A DNA stretch of 64,000 nt. Source: Candidatus Nanohaloarchaea archaeon. Its GTDB lineage: Archaea; Nanohalarchaeota; Nanosalinia; Nanosalinales; Nanosalinaceae. Within the stretch, counting starts at the first letter, position 1; each line of letters begins with the position of its first letter. The notes below the pieces were generated by a model. That model saw only the letters and a program-made list of their open reading frames with translations. It was not told where the DNA came from and made no database searches. The stretch spans positions 744,001 to 808,000 of the forward strand of contig CP046106.1 in assembly GCA_013343275.1 (NCBI GenBank), in the 5' to 3' direction. Shown here in pieces: positions 25,162 through 33,790 of the stretch. Made by a program: the position numbers and the translations under genes.

Positions 25162-25641
25162 CTATCTATCCTCCAGAAATTCCAGTAAATCTTTTACTGA
25201 GTCGTCAGGCCTCTGAAAATGGAAACCTTCTACTCCTGCATCTTCAATTTCCTTTTCAAGGTCGTCTACAAGGAATTCAATGCCTTTCACGTCCTTGGAT
25301 TTTTCCTGCACAACTACGTGATCTTCAACAAATTTCAGCGCGCCTGAGCGCTCTACTTTCTCTTCCTGGAAGACCGGATCTCCTCTTGTAACTATGATAA
25401 ACTCGTGCTCAGACTCTTCCAGAAGTTTGATATCTTCGTATAGATACTCCGAGGCCTTGTCCAGGCTTTCCATTATTTTCTTCACAGAGATCCCGAGTTT
25501 CTCTGCGTGCTTCTCAGGGCTGTAAACTCCGTCAATCTTCGAGTATGTTTCCTGAAAGTTCTCTATCTCTGAGAAAAGCACTTCTTCCTTGAACTCGTCG
25601 GTTCTGAAAAGCACTCTGTCGAAATCAATACCTATTCTCAC
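25162..25641 (-). CDS. HAD-superfamily phosphatase-like protein
   Basis: The 159-residue protein has HAD motifs: GIDFDRVLF (nucleophile D6 and D8), IIVTRGD (motif 2 Thr), a Lys in EKSKDVKG, and FLVDDLEKEI (motif 4 Asp pair). A small helical cap lies between residues 20 and 75. Position between a nucleotidyltransferase and a phosphomannomutase suggests a sugar-phosphate substrate. It overlaps the upstream gene by four bases. Confidence 0.8.
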   Translation of the reverse strand: MRIGIDFDRVLFRTDEFKEEVLFSEIENFQETYSKIDGVYSPEKHAEKLGISVKKIMESLDKASEYLYEDIKLLEESEHEFIIVTRGDPVFQEEKVERSGALKFVEDHVVVQEKSKDVKGIEFLVDDLEKEIEDAGVEGFHFQRPDDSVKDLLEFLEDR

Positions 25642-26837
25642 ACTACACCGCCATCTTTCCAGGTTCTACCACTTGGAACATTTTTACCGACTTTCTCGCC
25701 GCTGTCAACAGACGCGTCAAAACCAATCTTTCGGCCTGGCTTGATAGAGGTGTTAACCCCAATCTTGGCCTCCGATCCAATAATCGCACCCATCTTTCTC
25801 ATGCCTGTATCCATAAGCTCCCCCTTAACTGCCATTCTGACTGTAGCATCGTCGTTTCTCAGGTTAGCTGTCTTTGCGCCAGCCCCGATATTCACGTTTT
25901 TACCTATGTAGGAATCTCCTACATAACTGAAGTGGGGAACTGCCGAGCCTTCTCTGATTACAGTATTCTTAACCTCGGATTTTCCAACTTCAACGTTTTC
26001 ATGCAGGACTGTGCCCTCTCGTATGTATGCGTCGGGCCCTACTTCTGCACCTGATCTGATTATCGCCGGACCTTCAATTACGGAATGCTCTTTTACCTCG
26101 GCGCCTTCTTCTACTATAACATCCTCTTTAACGACCGCAGTTTCGTGAACTTCGCCATCGATACTCTGCTTTATATTTTCCAGTAGAGAACTGTTGGCCT
26201 CTACCATCTGCCATGGATAGCTGCATGGAAGCCATTCATCTGTTTCAAGGATTTTGACTTCTTCCTCTGCGATATACATGCTCAATGCGTCCGTTATCTC
26301 GTATTCTCCTCTCTGCGAGATCTCTACGTCCTCCAGGAGTTCGAAGAATCTCGGCTTTACAAGGTAGCAACCAATGTTTACGAGGTCGGATGGAGGTTCA
26401 TCCGGTTTTTCTACTATTGATTTAACCTCTCCATCCATTGTGTCCAGCACTCCGAAGTTTTCTGGATTGTCCGCTCTTGCAGCTGCAAAGGCTGTTTCAT
26501 GCTCCTTGATCTGTTTAATTGAGCTACCGTAGATATCGTCGCCGTTCATGATCAATGTTCTTTCATCGATAAGATCACGGGCCTGGAGAGCAGCGTGCGC
26601 GGTGCCCTGAGTCTCTTCCTGCTCTACAATTTTCACAGAAGTGTTTGAGAAGTATTCTTCGAACTGTTCGATTTCGTATCCAGCGACGACTATAATCTCG
26701 TCGACAAAATCCTGGATCAAATCGATATTGTGCTGAATGATCGGTTTGCCAGCTACAGGTAGAAGAGGTTTTGGCGTGTCCTCGGTTAGAGGCCTCATTC
26801 GAGTTCCTTCGCCGGCTGCAAGTATTACTGCCTTCAC
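25638..26837 (-). CDS. Bifunctional sugar-1-phosphate nucleotidyltransferase with C-terminal left-handed beta-helix (GlmU-like)
   Basis: The 399-residue protein starts with the nucleotidyltransferase loop KAVILAAGEGTRMRPL and KPLLPVAGKPIIQH, has NGDDIYG for metal binding, and from about residue 245 shows hexapeptide repeats (HETAVVKEDVIVEEGAEV...). Archaeal relatives act as UDP-GlcNAc pyrophosphorylase/acetyltransferase or glucose-1-P thymidylyltransferase. GTG 26837 is chosen because AGGTG lies five bases upstream and the family begins at KAVILAAG. It precedes the HAD and mutase genes in one operon. Confidence 0.9.
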   Translation of the reverse strand: MKAVILAAGEGTRMRPLTEDTPKPLLPVAGKPIIQHNIDLIQDFVDEIIVVAGYEIEQFEEYFSNTSVKIVEQEETQGTAHAALQARDLIDERTLIMNGDDIYGSSIKQIKEHETAFAAARADNPENFGVLDTMDGEVKSIVEKPDEPPSDLVNIGCYLVKPRFFELLEDVEISQRGEYEITDALSMYIAEEEVKILETDEWLPCSYPWQMVEANSSLLENIKQSIDGEVHETAVVKEDVIVEEGAEVKEHSVIEGPAIIRSGAEVGPDAYIREGTVLHENVEVGKSEVKNTVIREGSAVPHFSYVGDSYIGKNVNIGAGAKTANLRNDDATVRMAVKGELMDTGMRKMGAIIGSEAKIGVNTSIKPGRKIGFDASVDSGEKVGKNVPSGRTWKDGGVV

Positions 26838-26889
26838 GGTTGCACCTACCAATGTTAATGAGAGGAATGCTTAACTTTCTAATCAATCT

Positions 26890-27984
26890 TTACTTGCTGA
26901 TCTCGGATAGATCGGTCCTGGCATCAGGTACGAACTTCACGCCACGGATTGAGTTGTTCATGTCGACAAAGCTGCGTGCACCGATGAATGATTCTCTGAT
27001 GACTGAGCCTGACTTGAAGTCTCCTTCCTCGCCGATAATACAGCCTTCGATCATGACGAACGGGTCGACAATATTTTCCTCGAATAGTATGCTTCCGTCG
27101 ATCTCTGCGTTCCTGACCTGTGCGCTTTCTCCGACAGTGGAGTTCCTGATAACGGTGTTCGGGCCGACGACTGTGTTCTCTCCGATATAGCATTTTCCTT
27201 CGATAACTGTGCCTTCCTTCACTTCTGCCCCTGGCTCAACGACAGCATCACCTACTATTTCGGCTTCCTGGCTGACATCGGCATCCGGATTGATCTCTGT
27301 CTCACTGATCTCTTCTCGCTTAATTCTGTCGGCTTCCTGAAGCTTCCTAGGCCCGCCTATATCGAGCCAGTAGTTCTCGATCATCTCGAAATAGGCCTCA
27401 CCTTTTTCCGCGAACTCTGAGACTGCATCGGTCAGACTGCTGGATTCAAGGCCTTCAATAGTATCGAAGATCTCCGGATTCAGAATATAGATGCCTGAGT
27501 TCACGAGGCTGTTATCCGCCTCCTCCGGTTTCTCGGTGATGGAGTTCACCTGGTCGTGCCGGATGCTGAGCACTCCGAACTTCTCGGGCTTGTCCTCGTG
27601 AGCTGCCAGGATCGAGGCCTTGCCGCCGCTTTCGTCGTGTTTGTCTTTCAGGTTCTGTAGATCGGTCTCTGAGATCATTACGTCGCCGTTGACAACGAAG
27701 AAGTCTTCTTCAATAAAATTACAGGCCTTTACTGCGTCGGCTGTGCCTCCAAGTTCTTCCTGGTGTACAATATTGATGTTTGTGTATTCTTCGAATCTTT
27801 CCTCGAACTGTTCTTCGAGATGGTTGGTTACAAGGTAGATGTCGTCGACTCCGATCTCTTCCAGGCTTCTGATCAGGTGCTGGACAAGTGGCTTTCCTCT
27901 TACAGGCAGTAGAGCTGTTGGCTTGGTTTCGGAGAACGGGAACATTCCTTCCTTCTTTTTGGCGCAGGGTATTACAGCTTTCAT
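26890..27984 (-). CDS. Nucleotidyltransferase/hexapeptide paralogue with altered active-site loop
   Basis: The 364-residue protein has the same two-domain form as the gene that follows it: an N-terminal nucleotidyltransferase (KPTALLPVRGKPLVQH, VVNGDVMIS, EKPEEADNSLVNSG) and a hexapeptide beta-helix from about residue 235. The glycine loop GxGTRxxP is replaced by CAKKKEGMFPF, so the NTP-binding loop is missing key residues. It may be regulatory or use another donor. It lies between the GFO/IDH/MocA-type gene and its paralogue. Confidence 0.85.
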   Translation of the reverse strand: MKAVIPCAKKKEGMFPFSETKPTALLPVRGKPLVQHLIRSLEEIGVDDIYLVTNHLEEQFEERFEEYTNINIVHQEELGGTADAVKACNFIEEDFFVVNGDVMISETDLQNLKDKHDESGGKASILAAHEDKPEKFGVLSIRHDQVNSITEKPEEADNSLVNSGIYILNPEIFDTIEGLESSSLTDAVSEFAEKGEAYFEMIENYWLDIGGPRKLQEADRIKREEISETEINPDADVSQEAEIVGDAVVEPGAEVKEGTVIEGKCYIGENTVVGPNTVIRNSTVGESAQVRNAEIDGSILFEENIVDPFVMIEGCIIGEEGDFKSGSVIRESFIGARSFVDMNNSIRGVKFVPDARTDLSEISK

Positions 27985-27990
27985 AATTGA

Positions 27991-29244
27991 TCAACCGGCG
28001 ATAGTGCTACTTTTCTCTGCGTCAGGAATTTTTTTATCTTCAATTACTTTCTGCCGCATGATTTTCTGGGCCTTCTCCAGCTCGTCGAAGAACTTGCCCG
28101 AGTTATCTACGGTCTCCGTCCTTATGTCGAACAGGAGATCCATGAACTCCTCGGTCTCTCTTTCCGATACGCTGTCGTCTCGCTCTCCGGCCGCATTCAG
28201 CACACCTTTCTTCAGTACACGGTAGAGCTGGTCATGCATCAGATCGGGTACGTCAACTTTCTCACCGGAGTCGAGATTGTAAAGCTCGCCGTGAAGAAGG
28301 TCTCCAAGAAGATTAACCTCTCCCTCAACCACGAAGAAACGGCACTCCTCGTCGGAGAAGGCCTTTTCGCCTGCCTTGCTGTAGCTTTTATCAGATAGCT
28401 CCAGTCCGTGATCCTTCTCTATTTCCTTGCTGTCGGAGCTGAGGCCTATCCAGCTGGAATACATCTCTATATCAGTATCTCCTGCTGAAATGCTTGCTGA
28501 GGTCCTTGCAGTGGCAGCCTCCTCTATTTCCTGTGTCTTGCTACCTTTCAGGGTCATCATGCTGTCAGATCCTGCAGTTTTCGGCATGAAAAGTGATTCG
28601 GCATCTTCCAGCGATAGTTCTTCCTCGTTACCTGAGGCCTCGAGAAGATCCAGCAGGTATATCTCGTTGATCATCTTGTCAAGTATATCGCCGCCTTCCG
28701 TACCTGAGAACTTTGCAGGATCCAGAGATTTCTGAACTCCTGCCGTGCTCTCCCTGAAGGCCTTTAAATTATCTATTTTCTTTCCTTCTACCATTTCCAG
28801 TGCTTTCTGCACTACAGGGCTTTCTCTCTCGATGAAATCTACCTTCCACATCACGTCTTCCTGCTCGGCCAGTTTCTTCTCCTGCTTGTGCTGTTCCCGG
28901 GTCAGTGAAGGAGGTCTTTCAGCTATATGGAAGAAGTTCCTCCGCAGCGATTCATAGATATGTGTCGAGTGAGTGGCTGAGTTGCTGGCATCGTACACCA
29001 GAACCGGCGCATCATGTTTCTCCGCATGACTGTACATCTCGTCGGAGTCCTGGAATGTTTCAATATCTATATTGTTGGCCTCGGCAAACTTCTCCGCATC
29101 CTCCAGTCTCTCGAAATCTCTGTCGCATACGCCTGCAAGCTCCAGGTCGGCCTCCTGAAGATGGTTGTGCATATCTACAAACTTCTCGAAACCGTACCTT
29201 CCGAAGCTGCCGACACCTATCTGGTAAACTTTGACCTCTGTCAC
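27991..29244 (-). CDS. GFO/IDH/MocA-type oxidoreductase-like protein
   Basis: The 417-residue protein has an N-terminal Rossmann fold (VYQIGVGSFGRYGFEKF) and a segment HIAERPPSLTREQ at the position of the EKPxxxT motif of GFO/IDH/MocA enzymes; the Lys is replaced by Arg. The C-terminal half is a large, acidic alpha/beta domain with unclear relatives. It probably oxidises or binds a nucleotide sugar or polyol. It is first in the operon that runs down to the mutase. Start is GTG 29244. Confidence 0.75.
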   Translation of the reverse strand: MTEVKVYQIGVGSFGRYGFEKFVDMHNHLQEADLELAGVCDRDFERLEDAEKFAEANNIDIETFQDSDEMYSHAEKHDAPVLVYDASNSATHSTHIYESLRRNFFHIAERPPSLTREQHKQEKKLAEQEDVMWKVDFIERESPVVQKALEMVEGKKIDNLKAFRESTAGVQKSLDPAKFSGTEGGDILDKMINEIYLLDLLEASGNEEELSLEDAESLFMPKTAGSDSMMTLKGSKTQEIEEAATARTSASISAGDTDIEMYSSWIGLSSDSKEIEKDHGLELSDKSYSKAGEKAFSDEECRFFVVEGEVNLLGDLLHGELYNLDSGEKVDVPDLMHDQLYRVLKKGVLNAAGERDDSVSERETEEFMDLLFDIRTETVDNSGKFFDELEKAQKIMRQKVIEDKKIPDAEKSSTIAG

Positions 29245-29324
29245 ACGTAAGAATTTGGTTTCAAGGGATTAAAACTTCTGCCAACCGATAAAAAACTTTG
29301 CAGTTTTATTATCTGTGAGTAACA

Positions 29325-29783
29325 ATGAGCGATGGTTCTGAAGGTTCGAAGGAGAAAACAGTGTCTGTCAGAGACACTCCTGAGAATGTGGACATCACGT
29401 ATGAACTTCTGGAGGATTCAGATATGTCGATGAGCGACTTCATCAGAACCTCAATGGAGCTCTACCGTGAGGACGAAGACTTCCGGCAGGGCATCAACAG
29501 CTACTGGAACAATGAAGTGGACTCTCTGACAGATTTCTACGACTCAGAGGAAGAAGCACTGGAGGATCTGGCCGGAGCCGTCCAGGAAGAGGCCGAATAC
29601 CTGGATCCGGAACATGTCGACTCGGCGCTCACAGGACTGATGGAGGGCCTCTACAGCAGGGATAGGGAACAGGTATCGGAGGCCGCTAAATATTTCGGAG
29701 CCATGGATCCTGATCTAGGGGTTACTGTGGCCTGGGGTGCAGGAAAATTTGCCGAAGATTACTGGGAAGACTCCTCGAAGTAG
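29325..29783 (+). CDS. Hypothetical acidic protein with ribbon-helix-helix-like N-terminus
   Basis: The 152-residue protein begins with a short strand KTVSVRDTPENVDITYELLE and helix MSMSDFIRTSMELYRED, like a ribbon-helix-helix domain, then a long acidic helical region without known motifs. DNA-binding regulation is possible; the remainder is unknown. It is divergent from the gene at 29244. Confidence 0.6.
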   Translation: MSDGSEGSKEKTVSVRDTPENVDITYELLEDSDMSMSDFIRTSMELYREDEDFRQGINSYWNNEVDSLTDFYDSEEEALEDLAGAVQEEAEYLDPEHVDSALTGLMEGLYSRDREQVSEAAKYFGAMDPDLGVTVAWGAGKFAEDYWEDSSK

Positions 29784-29834
29784 GATACCCTATATAAAAT
29801 TTAAGTTCACGATTTTGTTCACGAGGTATTAATA

Positions 29835-30356
29835 ATGGGAGATAGGCCTGCACGAATTTACAGAGAGCACCCGGGTCAGCCGTATACTCGGCAGAGCCAG
29901 AAAAAGAAAGATAATTACATCAAAGGAGCTCCAGCTCCAAGAATAACACAGTTCGAGCAGGGAGCAAAGAAGAAGGAGTTCCCGAAGTCTCTTGAACTCA
30001 GAATCGAGGAAGAATGTCAGGTAAGAAGCGAGGCTCTGGAGGCAGGCCGTGTAGCAGCAAACTCTCACCTCAGCAAGGTTCTCGACCCTGAGGAAGGATA
30101 CTTCCTGAAGATTATACCTTATCCTCACCACGTTCTACGATACCACCCTCTTGCAGGAGTAGCACAGGCGGACCGTTACTACGAAGGTATGCGTAAGCCT
30201 TTCGGACGACCGATCGGCCGCTCCGCACTTGTAAACGAGGATCAGGCTATTATCCGTGTAGAAGTCGGAGAAGAAGACGTCGATGAGGCACGGAAGGCTC
30301 TCGAGCGTGCAGGCGACAAGATGCCTGTAACATGTAGAGTCAGGGTCGTAGAGTAG
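29835..30356 (+). CDS. rpl10e: Large ribosomal subunit protein L10e (uL16)
   Basis: The 173-residue protein is a full-length L10e: MGDRPARIYREHPGQPYTR, the KIIPYPHHVLRYHPL loop and GMRKPFGRPIGRSALV are diagnostic. It sits near the peptidyl transferase centre. GAGGT about ten bases upstream serves as binding site. It stands apart from the main ribosomal operon. Confidence 0.97.
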   Translation: MGDRPARIYREHPGQPYTRQSQKKKDNYIKGAPAPRITQFEQGAKKKEFPKSLELRIEEECQVRSEALEAGRVAANSHLSKVLDPEEGYFLKIIPYPHHVLRYHPLAGVAQADRYYEGMRKPFGRPIGRSALVNEDQAIIRVEVGEEDVDEARKALERAGDKMPVTCRVRVVE

Positions 30357-30410
30357 AGAAACCCTCTTTTCCCCTTAACTATTAATCCGGCCTCTCCACA
30401 AATATTTTCT

Positions 30411-31991
30411 ATGGTTCAGTGGAAAGGCGAAATAAGTAAAGAGAAATCCGGCCGGAAAGCCGCACTTCTAGACCAGGTTTCCGGACTGAACGTACCTAAC
30501 TTCTTCACACTCACAAAGAAAGATGTAGAAACACTTGTAGGTGATGCACAGGATCCTGAACAGGTACTCAACACCAATCTATCCTCAGATATTATAGATG
30601 AGATAAGATCGGCGTACAAACAGATAGGGATGAGCTCAGAGGTCAGAGAGGCCTCTGGGAAGGCAAAAAGCCTGGTAGGAGGCCAGAGAGATACCGGTCG
30701 CGTTGCCATAAGAGTTTCAAACGATACACGCGGAATATACGACTACAAACTGAACGTAGGCCTTTCCAACATTGAGAACGCTTTGAAGAAAGTGATCTCA
30801 TCGTACTACAGGAAAAACGACAGTGGTTCTCCGGCTATAATAGTGCAGAAAATGGTGGAGCCAGGTCATACTGGCGCTGCAATAAATGGATATCTGGGCA
30901 ACTACACGCTGGTTGAATCAGTGGAAGGCCTGGGGATTTCTCTTGAAGAGGGTATTACGTCTCCAGAGACCTATCTTGTCGGCAACAATGAAGTGATCGA
31001 CGATAACGCGCCGGAATCGCAGATAAAAATTACCAGAAACCCGATGAACGGCCAGCACAGGAGGAAGAGGACGGGAGGTGACTCTACTTCCATACCGCAC
31101 TCCAAGATAACTGAGATGTGCGAGGAACTGGCTGACAACAACTACAGCATAAAGTTCGTGTACAAGAGAGGCACTTTCTACGTAGTGGATGTCTTCCAGA
31201 CGGAAAAGGACTACAACCCGTTCGAATCAAACAAGCCATCGCTCAACGCAGTCAGGGTCAGCCCTGGAAAGATAGAGGGCAGAGTAGGCAGAGATATCAG
31301 ATTCTCCGAGCAGACACATCCGCCCGAGTCCTACAGCAAGGCCCTTATCGCAAGGAAAGGAGGCTTTACCTCGACCGATGCACAGAAAGCGAGGAAGGAA
31401 GGAAAGCCGGCGATCTTCAACTACAGCGGCGAACTGGAAGAAGGCCAGAACCTGACAGTAGAGGAAGGTTCTGTAGAGATACAGCAGAGTAAGGGCCGCA
31501 GAAACAGTCGGGGCGGAAACCGCTCCCGCAGATCGACCTCGCGAGAAGAGAGGCCTAGAGAAGACAGTTCTTCACCTGCTTCACTGTCTGAAACAGTATC
31601 TGCTACAGAGGTCCTGCCGATCGATGGCAACGGCCGATCAGTCCATCTCTCACCTCCGTTCGGAGAAGGATACTCTGTAGGATACAGCGACAGGGAAGGT
31701 GCTGTCTCTTCCGAAGGATACCTCACAGAGTACTCCGAGGTGTTCGCATTCGATGGCAAAAAGGCAGTCCTCGATGCGCGGAAACTCTCTGACAGAGGCC
31801 TGGAAGAGGCTGTACGCTACCTGGACGCAGATCTGAAGATTCTTCTGGTCGAACAGCCAGATCAAGGCCTGGTAAGAGAAGCTGTACGGCAGAGATTTGA
31901 TGTAATTGCCTCGCAGATAGATCTGGATACGCTGGAGAAAGCAGTTCTGCGTGAGGAGAAGAAGTTCATCATGGATAATCTTGCTGATTAA
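30411..31991 (+). CDS. PEP-synthase/PPDK-like protein lacking the catalytic histidine
   Basis: The 526-residue protein has an ATP-grasp-type N-terminal domain like PEP synthase (RVAIRVSNDTRGIYDYKLNVG, SPAIIVQKMVEPGHTGAAI, ESVEGLGISLEEG) and a swivelling domain (SPGKIEGRVGR, LIARKGGFTSTDAQKARKEGKPAIF, LTVEEGSVEI). In true enzymes the motif is GGxTSHAAI with the phosphohistidine; here the His is gone. A Ser/Arg linker (about 360-385) joins a C-terminal domain of about 130 residues with no known relatives (YLDADLKILLVEQPDQGLV). The PEP-binding barrel is absent. It is not PEP synthase; the role is open. Confidence 0.75.
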   Translation: MVQWKGEISKEKSGRKAALLDQVSGLNVPNFFTLTKKDVETLVGDAQDPEQVLNTNLSSDIIDEIRSAYKQIGMSSEVREASGKAKSLVGGQRDTGRVAIRVSNDTRGIYDYKLNVGLSNIENALKKVISSYYRKNDSGSPAIIVQKMVEPGHTGAAINGYLGNYTLVESVEGLGISLEEGITSPETYLVGNNEVIDDNAPESQIKITRNPMNGQHRRKRTGGDSTSIPHSKITEMCEELADNNYSIKFVYKRGTFYVVDVFQTEKDYNPFESNKPSLNAVRVSPGKIEGRVGRDIRFSEQTHPPESYSKALIARKGGFTSTDAQKARKEGKPAIFNYSGELEEGQNLTVEEGSVEIQQSKGRRNSRGGNRSRRSTSREERPREDSSSPASLSETVSATEVLPIDGNGRSVHLSPPFGEGYSVGYSDREGAVSSEGYLTEYSEVFAFDGKKAVLDARKLSDRGLEEAVRYLDADLKILLVEQPDQGLVREAVRQRFDVIASQIDLDTLEKAVLREEKKFIMDNLAD

Positions 31992-32017
31992 AAAGAATTC
32001 GCTCTCATTCAAACTAT

Positions 32018-33028
32018 ATGACAGAAGAAAAATCCGAGGCCGAACGCAACCAGTGGAACTACGAATCAATCGAAGAAATTCTCGAAGCAATTGAAGACAA
32101 GGATCACGAAAAGATTGGTCTACAGGGCCCTGACGGCATCAAGCCTCAGATAATTGAATACGCACAGAAGCTTGAGGAAAGAGGTTACGAAACAGTAATT
32201 ATCGGGGCCTCGACATTCGGAGCGTGCGGAATTGCCGATGAGAAAGCCGAGAGAATGGGTGCCGACGCACTGATCCACGTAGGCCACACACGTTTCCTGC
32301 ACCCTGAGAAGGCCGACATGGACGATATCAATGTTTACTACCTTCCTTACCGGGAGGATCGAGATCTCATGAGCGTTCTGAAGAACCACTACGACGAGAT
32401 AGATGAAGACGAAAAGATCGGTCTGGTAGGAGTCACACAGTACATGGACAGAGCGGAAGAAGCCCGAGAGTTCCTGGAAGAGAAGGGATATGAAGTTGTA
32501 GAAGGCAAGACAGGCCTGAGAACTACTGAGGTCGGCCAGGTGCTTGGATGCGATGCAGGAGCAGCCCACAATATTTCTCACAAGGTTGATGCGTTCGTAT
32601 TCTTGGGATCAGGCCATTTCCATCCTTCACAGGTTTCCGAGACGGGGAAGAAGGTCTATGTAGTCGATCCTTACGAAGAGCATATCTGGGTTGAACCAGC
32701 GAACTCTCTGGACGATGAGAAGAGGGCGGAGTACGCACGTGTAATGAAGCACAAGGACAAGAAGAAATGGGGTATCGTAACCTCCAGCAAGAAAGGCCAG
32801 AACTATCAGCAGGCAGTCCAGATCGCAAAAGAGAAGCTGGAGAAGCATGGAAAAGATGTCTACGTATTTGTAGAGGACAGGATCTTTGAATCCGACTACA
32901 AAGGCTTCGGAATCGACATCTACGTAAACTGTGCCTGTCCAAGAATGACAAAAGACTGGCAGGACCTCGCATTCGTATCAACACAGGCCCTCGATGTTCT
33001 TGACGAAGCGGAAATCAACCACGACTGA
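32018..33028 (+). CDS. dph2: 2-(3-amino-3-carboxypropyl)histidine synthase Dph2
   Basis: The 336-residue protein has the three-domain Dph2 form with cysteines for the [4Fe-4S] cluster: GAC70G, LGC178DAG and NC305AC307PR. It starts diphthamide synthesis on a histidine of elongation factor 2 using S-adenosylmethionine as radical 3-amino-3-carboxypropyl donor. Archaea use a single homodimeric enzyme, as here. Confidence 0.95.
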   Translation: MTEEKSEAERNQWNYESIEEILEAIEDKDHEKIGLQGPDGIKPQIIEYAQKLEERGYETVIIGASTFGACGIADEKAERMGADALIHVGHTRFLHPEKADMDDINVYYLPYREDRDLMSVLKNHYDEIDEDEKIGLVGVTQYMDRAEEAREFLEEKGYEVVEGKTGLRTTEVGQVLGCDAGAAHNISHKVDAFVFLGSGHFHPSQVSETGKKVYVVDPYEEHIWVEPANSLDDEKRAEYARVMKHKDKKKWGIVTSSKKGQNYQQAVQIAKEKLEKHGKDVYVFVEDRIFESDYKGFGIDIYVNCACPRMTKDWQDLAFVSTQALDVLDEAEINHD

Positions 33029-33076
33029 GCTCTCCCGACAGAGATAAAAAGCTTATTTGTTATCTTTTAGTCATAA

Positions 33077-33310
33077 ATGTCTTTTCTCGGGGTTGGTTAC
33101 GGCGACAGGTTTAACGGCCAGCACAAGACTGTGTTCAGGAACAGAGATGAGCTGATATACACTGCCAATCCGGACGATCCGATGTCTGTCATCGGCGATG
33201 AGGAATGGTATGATGAGGCCGCGCTTCAGGTAGAGGTCTGGGAGCACAATATAGACAGCCTTCAGGACGCAGGCCTCCCTCTCACCTTCCATGATATGAG
33301 CCTGATATGA
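33077..33310 (+). CDS. Hypothetical protein, possible N-lobe of a split kinase-like protein
   Basis: The 77-residue product starts with a glycine-rich segment GVGYGDRFNGQHKTVFRN, reminiscent of a kinase glycine loop, then an acidic helix AALQVEVWEHNIDSLQDAGLP. It overlaps the next gene by four bases with a -1 frame relation, and the pair together resemble one kinase-like domain. Read as two proteins or one frameshifted protein; kinase identity is inference. Confidence 0.55.
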   Translation: MSFLGVGYGDRFNGQHKTVFRNRDELIYTANPDDPMSVIGDEEWYDEAALQVEVWEHNIDSLQDAGLPLTFHDMSLI

Positions 33311-33741
33311 TGTTCTACGAGGTAGATGACGACAGGATAGATGGCAAGCTCATGGCGCCCGCAGTAAGAGTGCAGGACTACCAGTGGGTTGAACCCTACG
33401 ACAAACAGACAAGTTTTGAGGAAATCAGCGACAGCGAGGAACAGCAGATCAGATGGATGCAGGAAACACTAGACGAACTGATAGAAGATGGAGAGATCGC
33501 AGTACAGGAAAGAGAACTGGCAGAAAACGACTACCGGGGCCCGGGCTGTCTGAGACAGTGGGGCAGAACCGAAGACAGAAAGGTGTATCTTCTGGAATTC
33601 GGAGAGTTCCACAACCAGCTAGAAGGCCCGTACACTGGAGAACAATTCCTCGAGGAACACGAGATAGAAAGAAAGAAGCACGGAGTCAGATCGCCAATAA
33701 TGCTGGGAGACATGCCCGGGTTCTCGTGGAAAAGAGACTAG
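33307..33741 (+). CDS. Hypothetical protein, possible C-lobe of a split kinase-like protein
   Basis: The 144-residue product contains VQDYQWVEPYD (hinge-like), a helix pair, and GPGCLRQWGRTEDRKVYLLEFGEFH, which looks like the N-loop and DFG strand of kinase-like folds with the catalytic residues altered (LEFG for DFG). It starts in the overlap with the previous gene. It may be an independent protein or the rest of a frameshifted one. Confidence 0.55.
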   Translation: MMFYEVDDDRIDGKLMAPAVRVQDYQWVEPYDKQTSFEEISDSEEQQIRWMQETLDELIEDGEIAVQERELAENDYRGPGCLRQWGRTEDRKVYLLEFGEFHNQLEGPYTGEQFLEEHEIERKKHGVRSPIMLGDMPGFSWKRD

Positions 33742-33790
33742 GTCTTTCTACACCACAACCTTTTTATGTTGTCATGAGTAAGTAACAACT

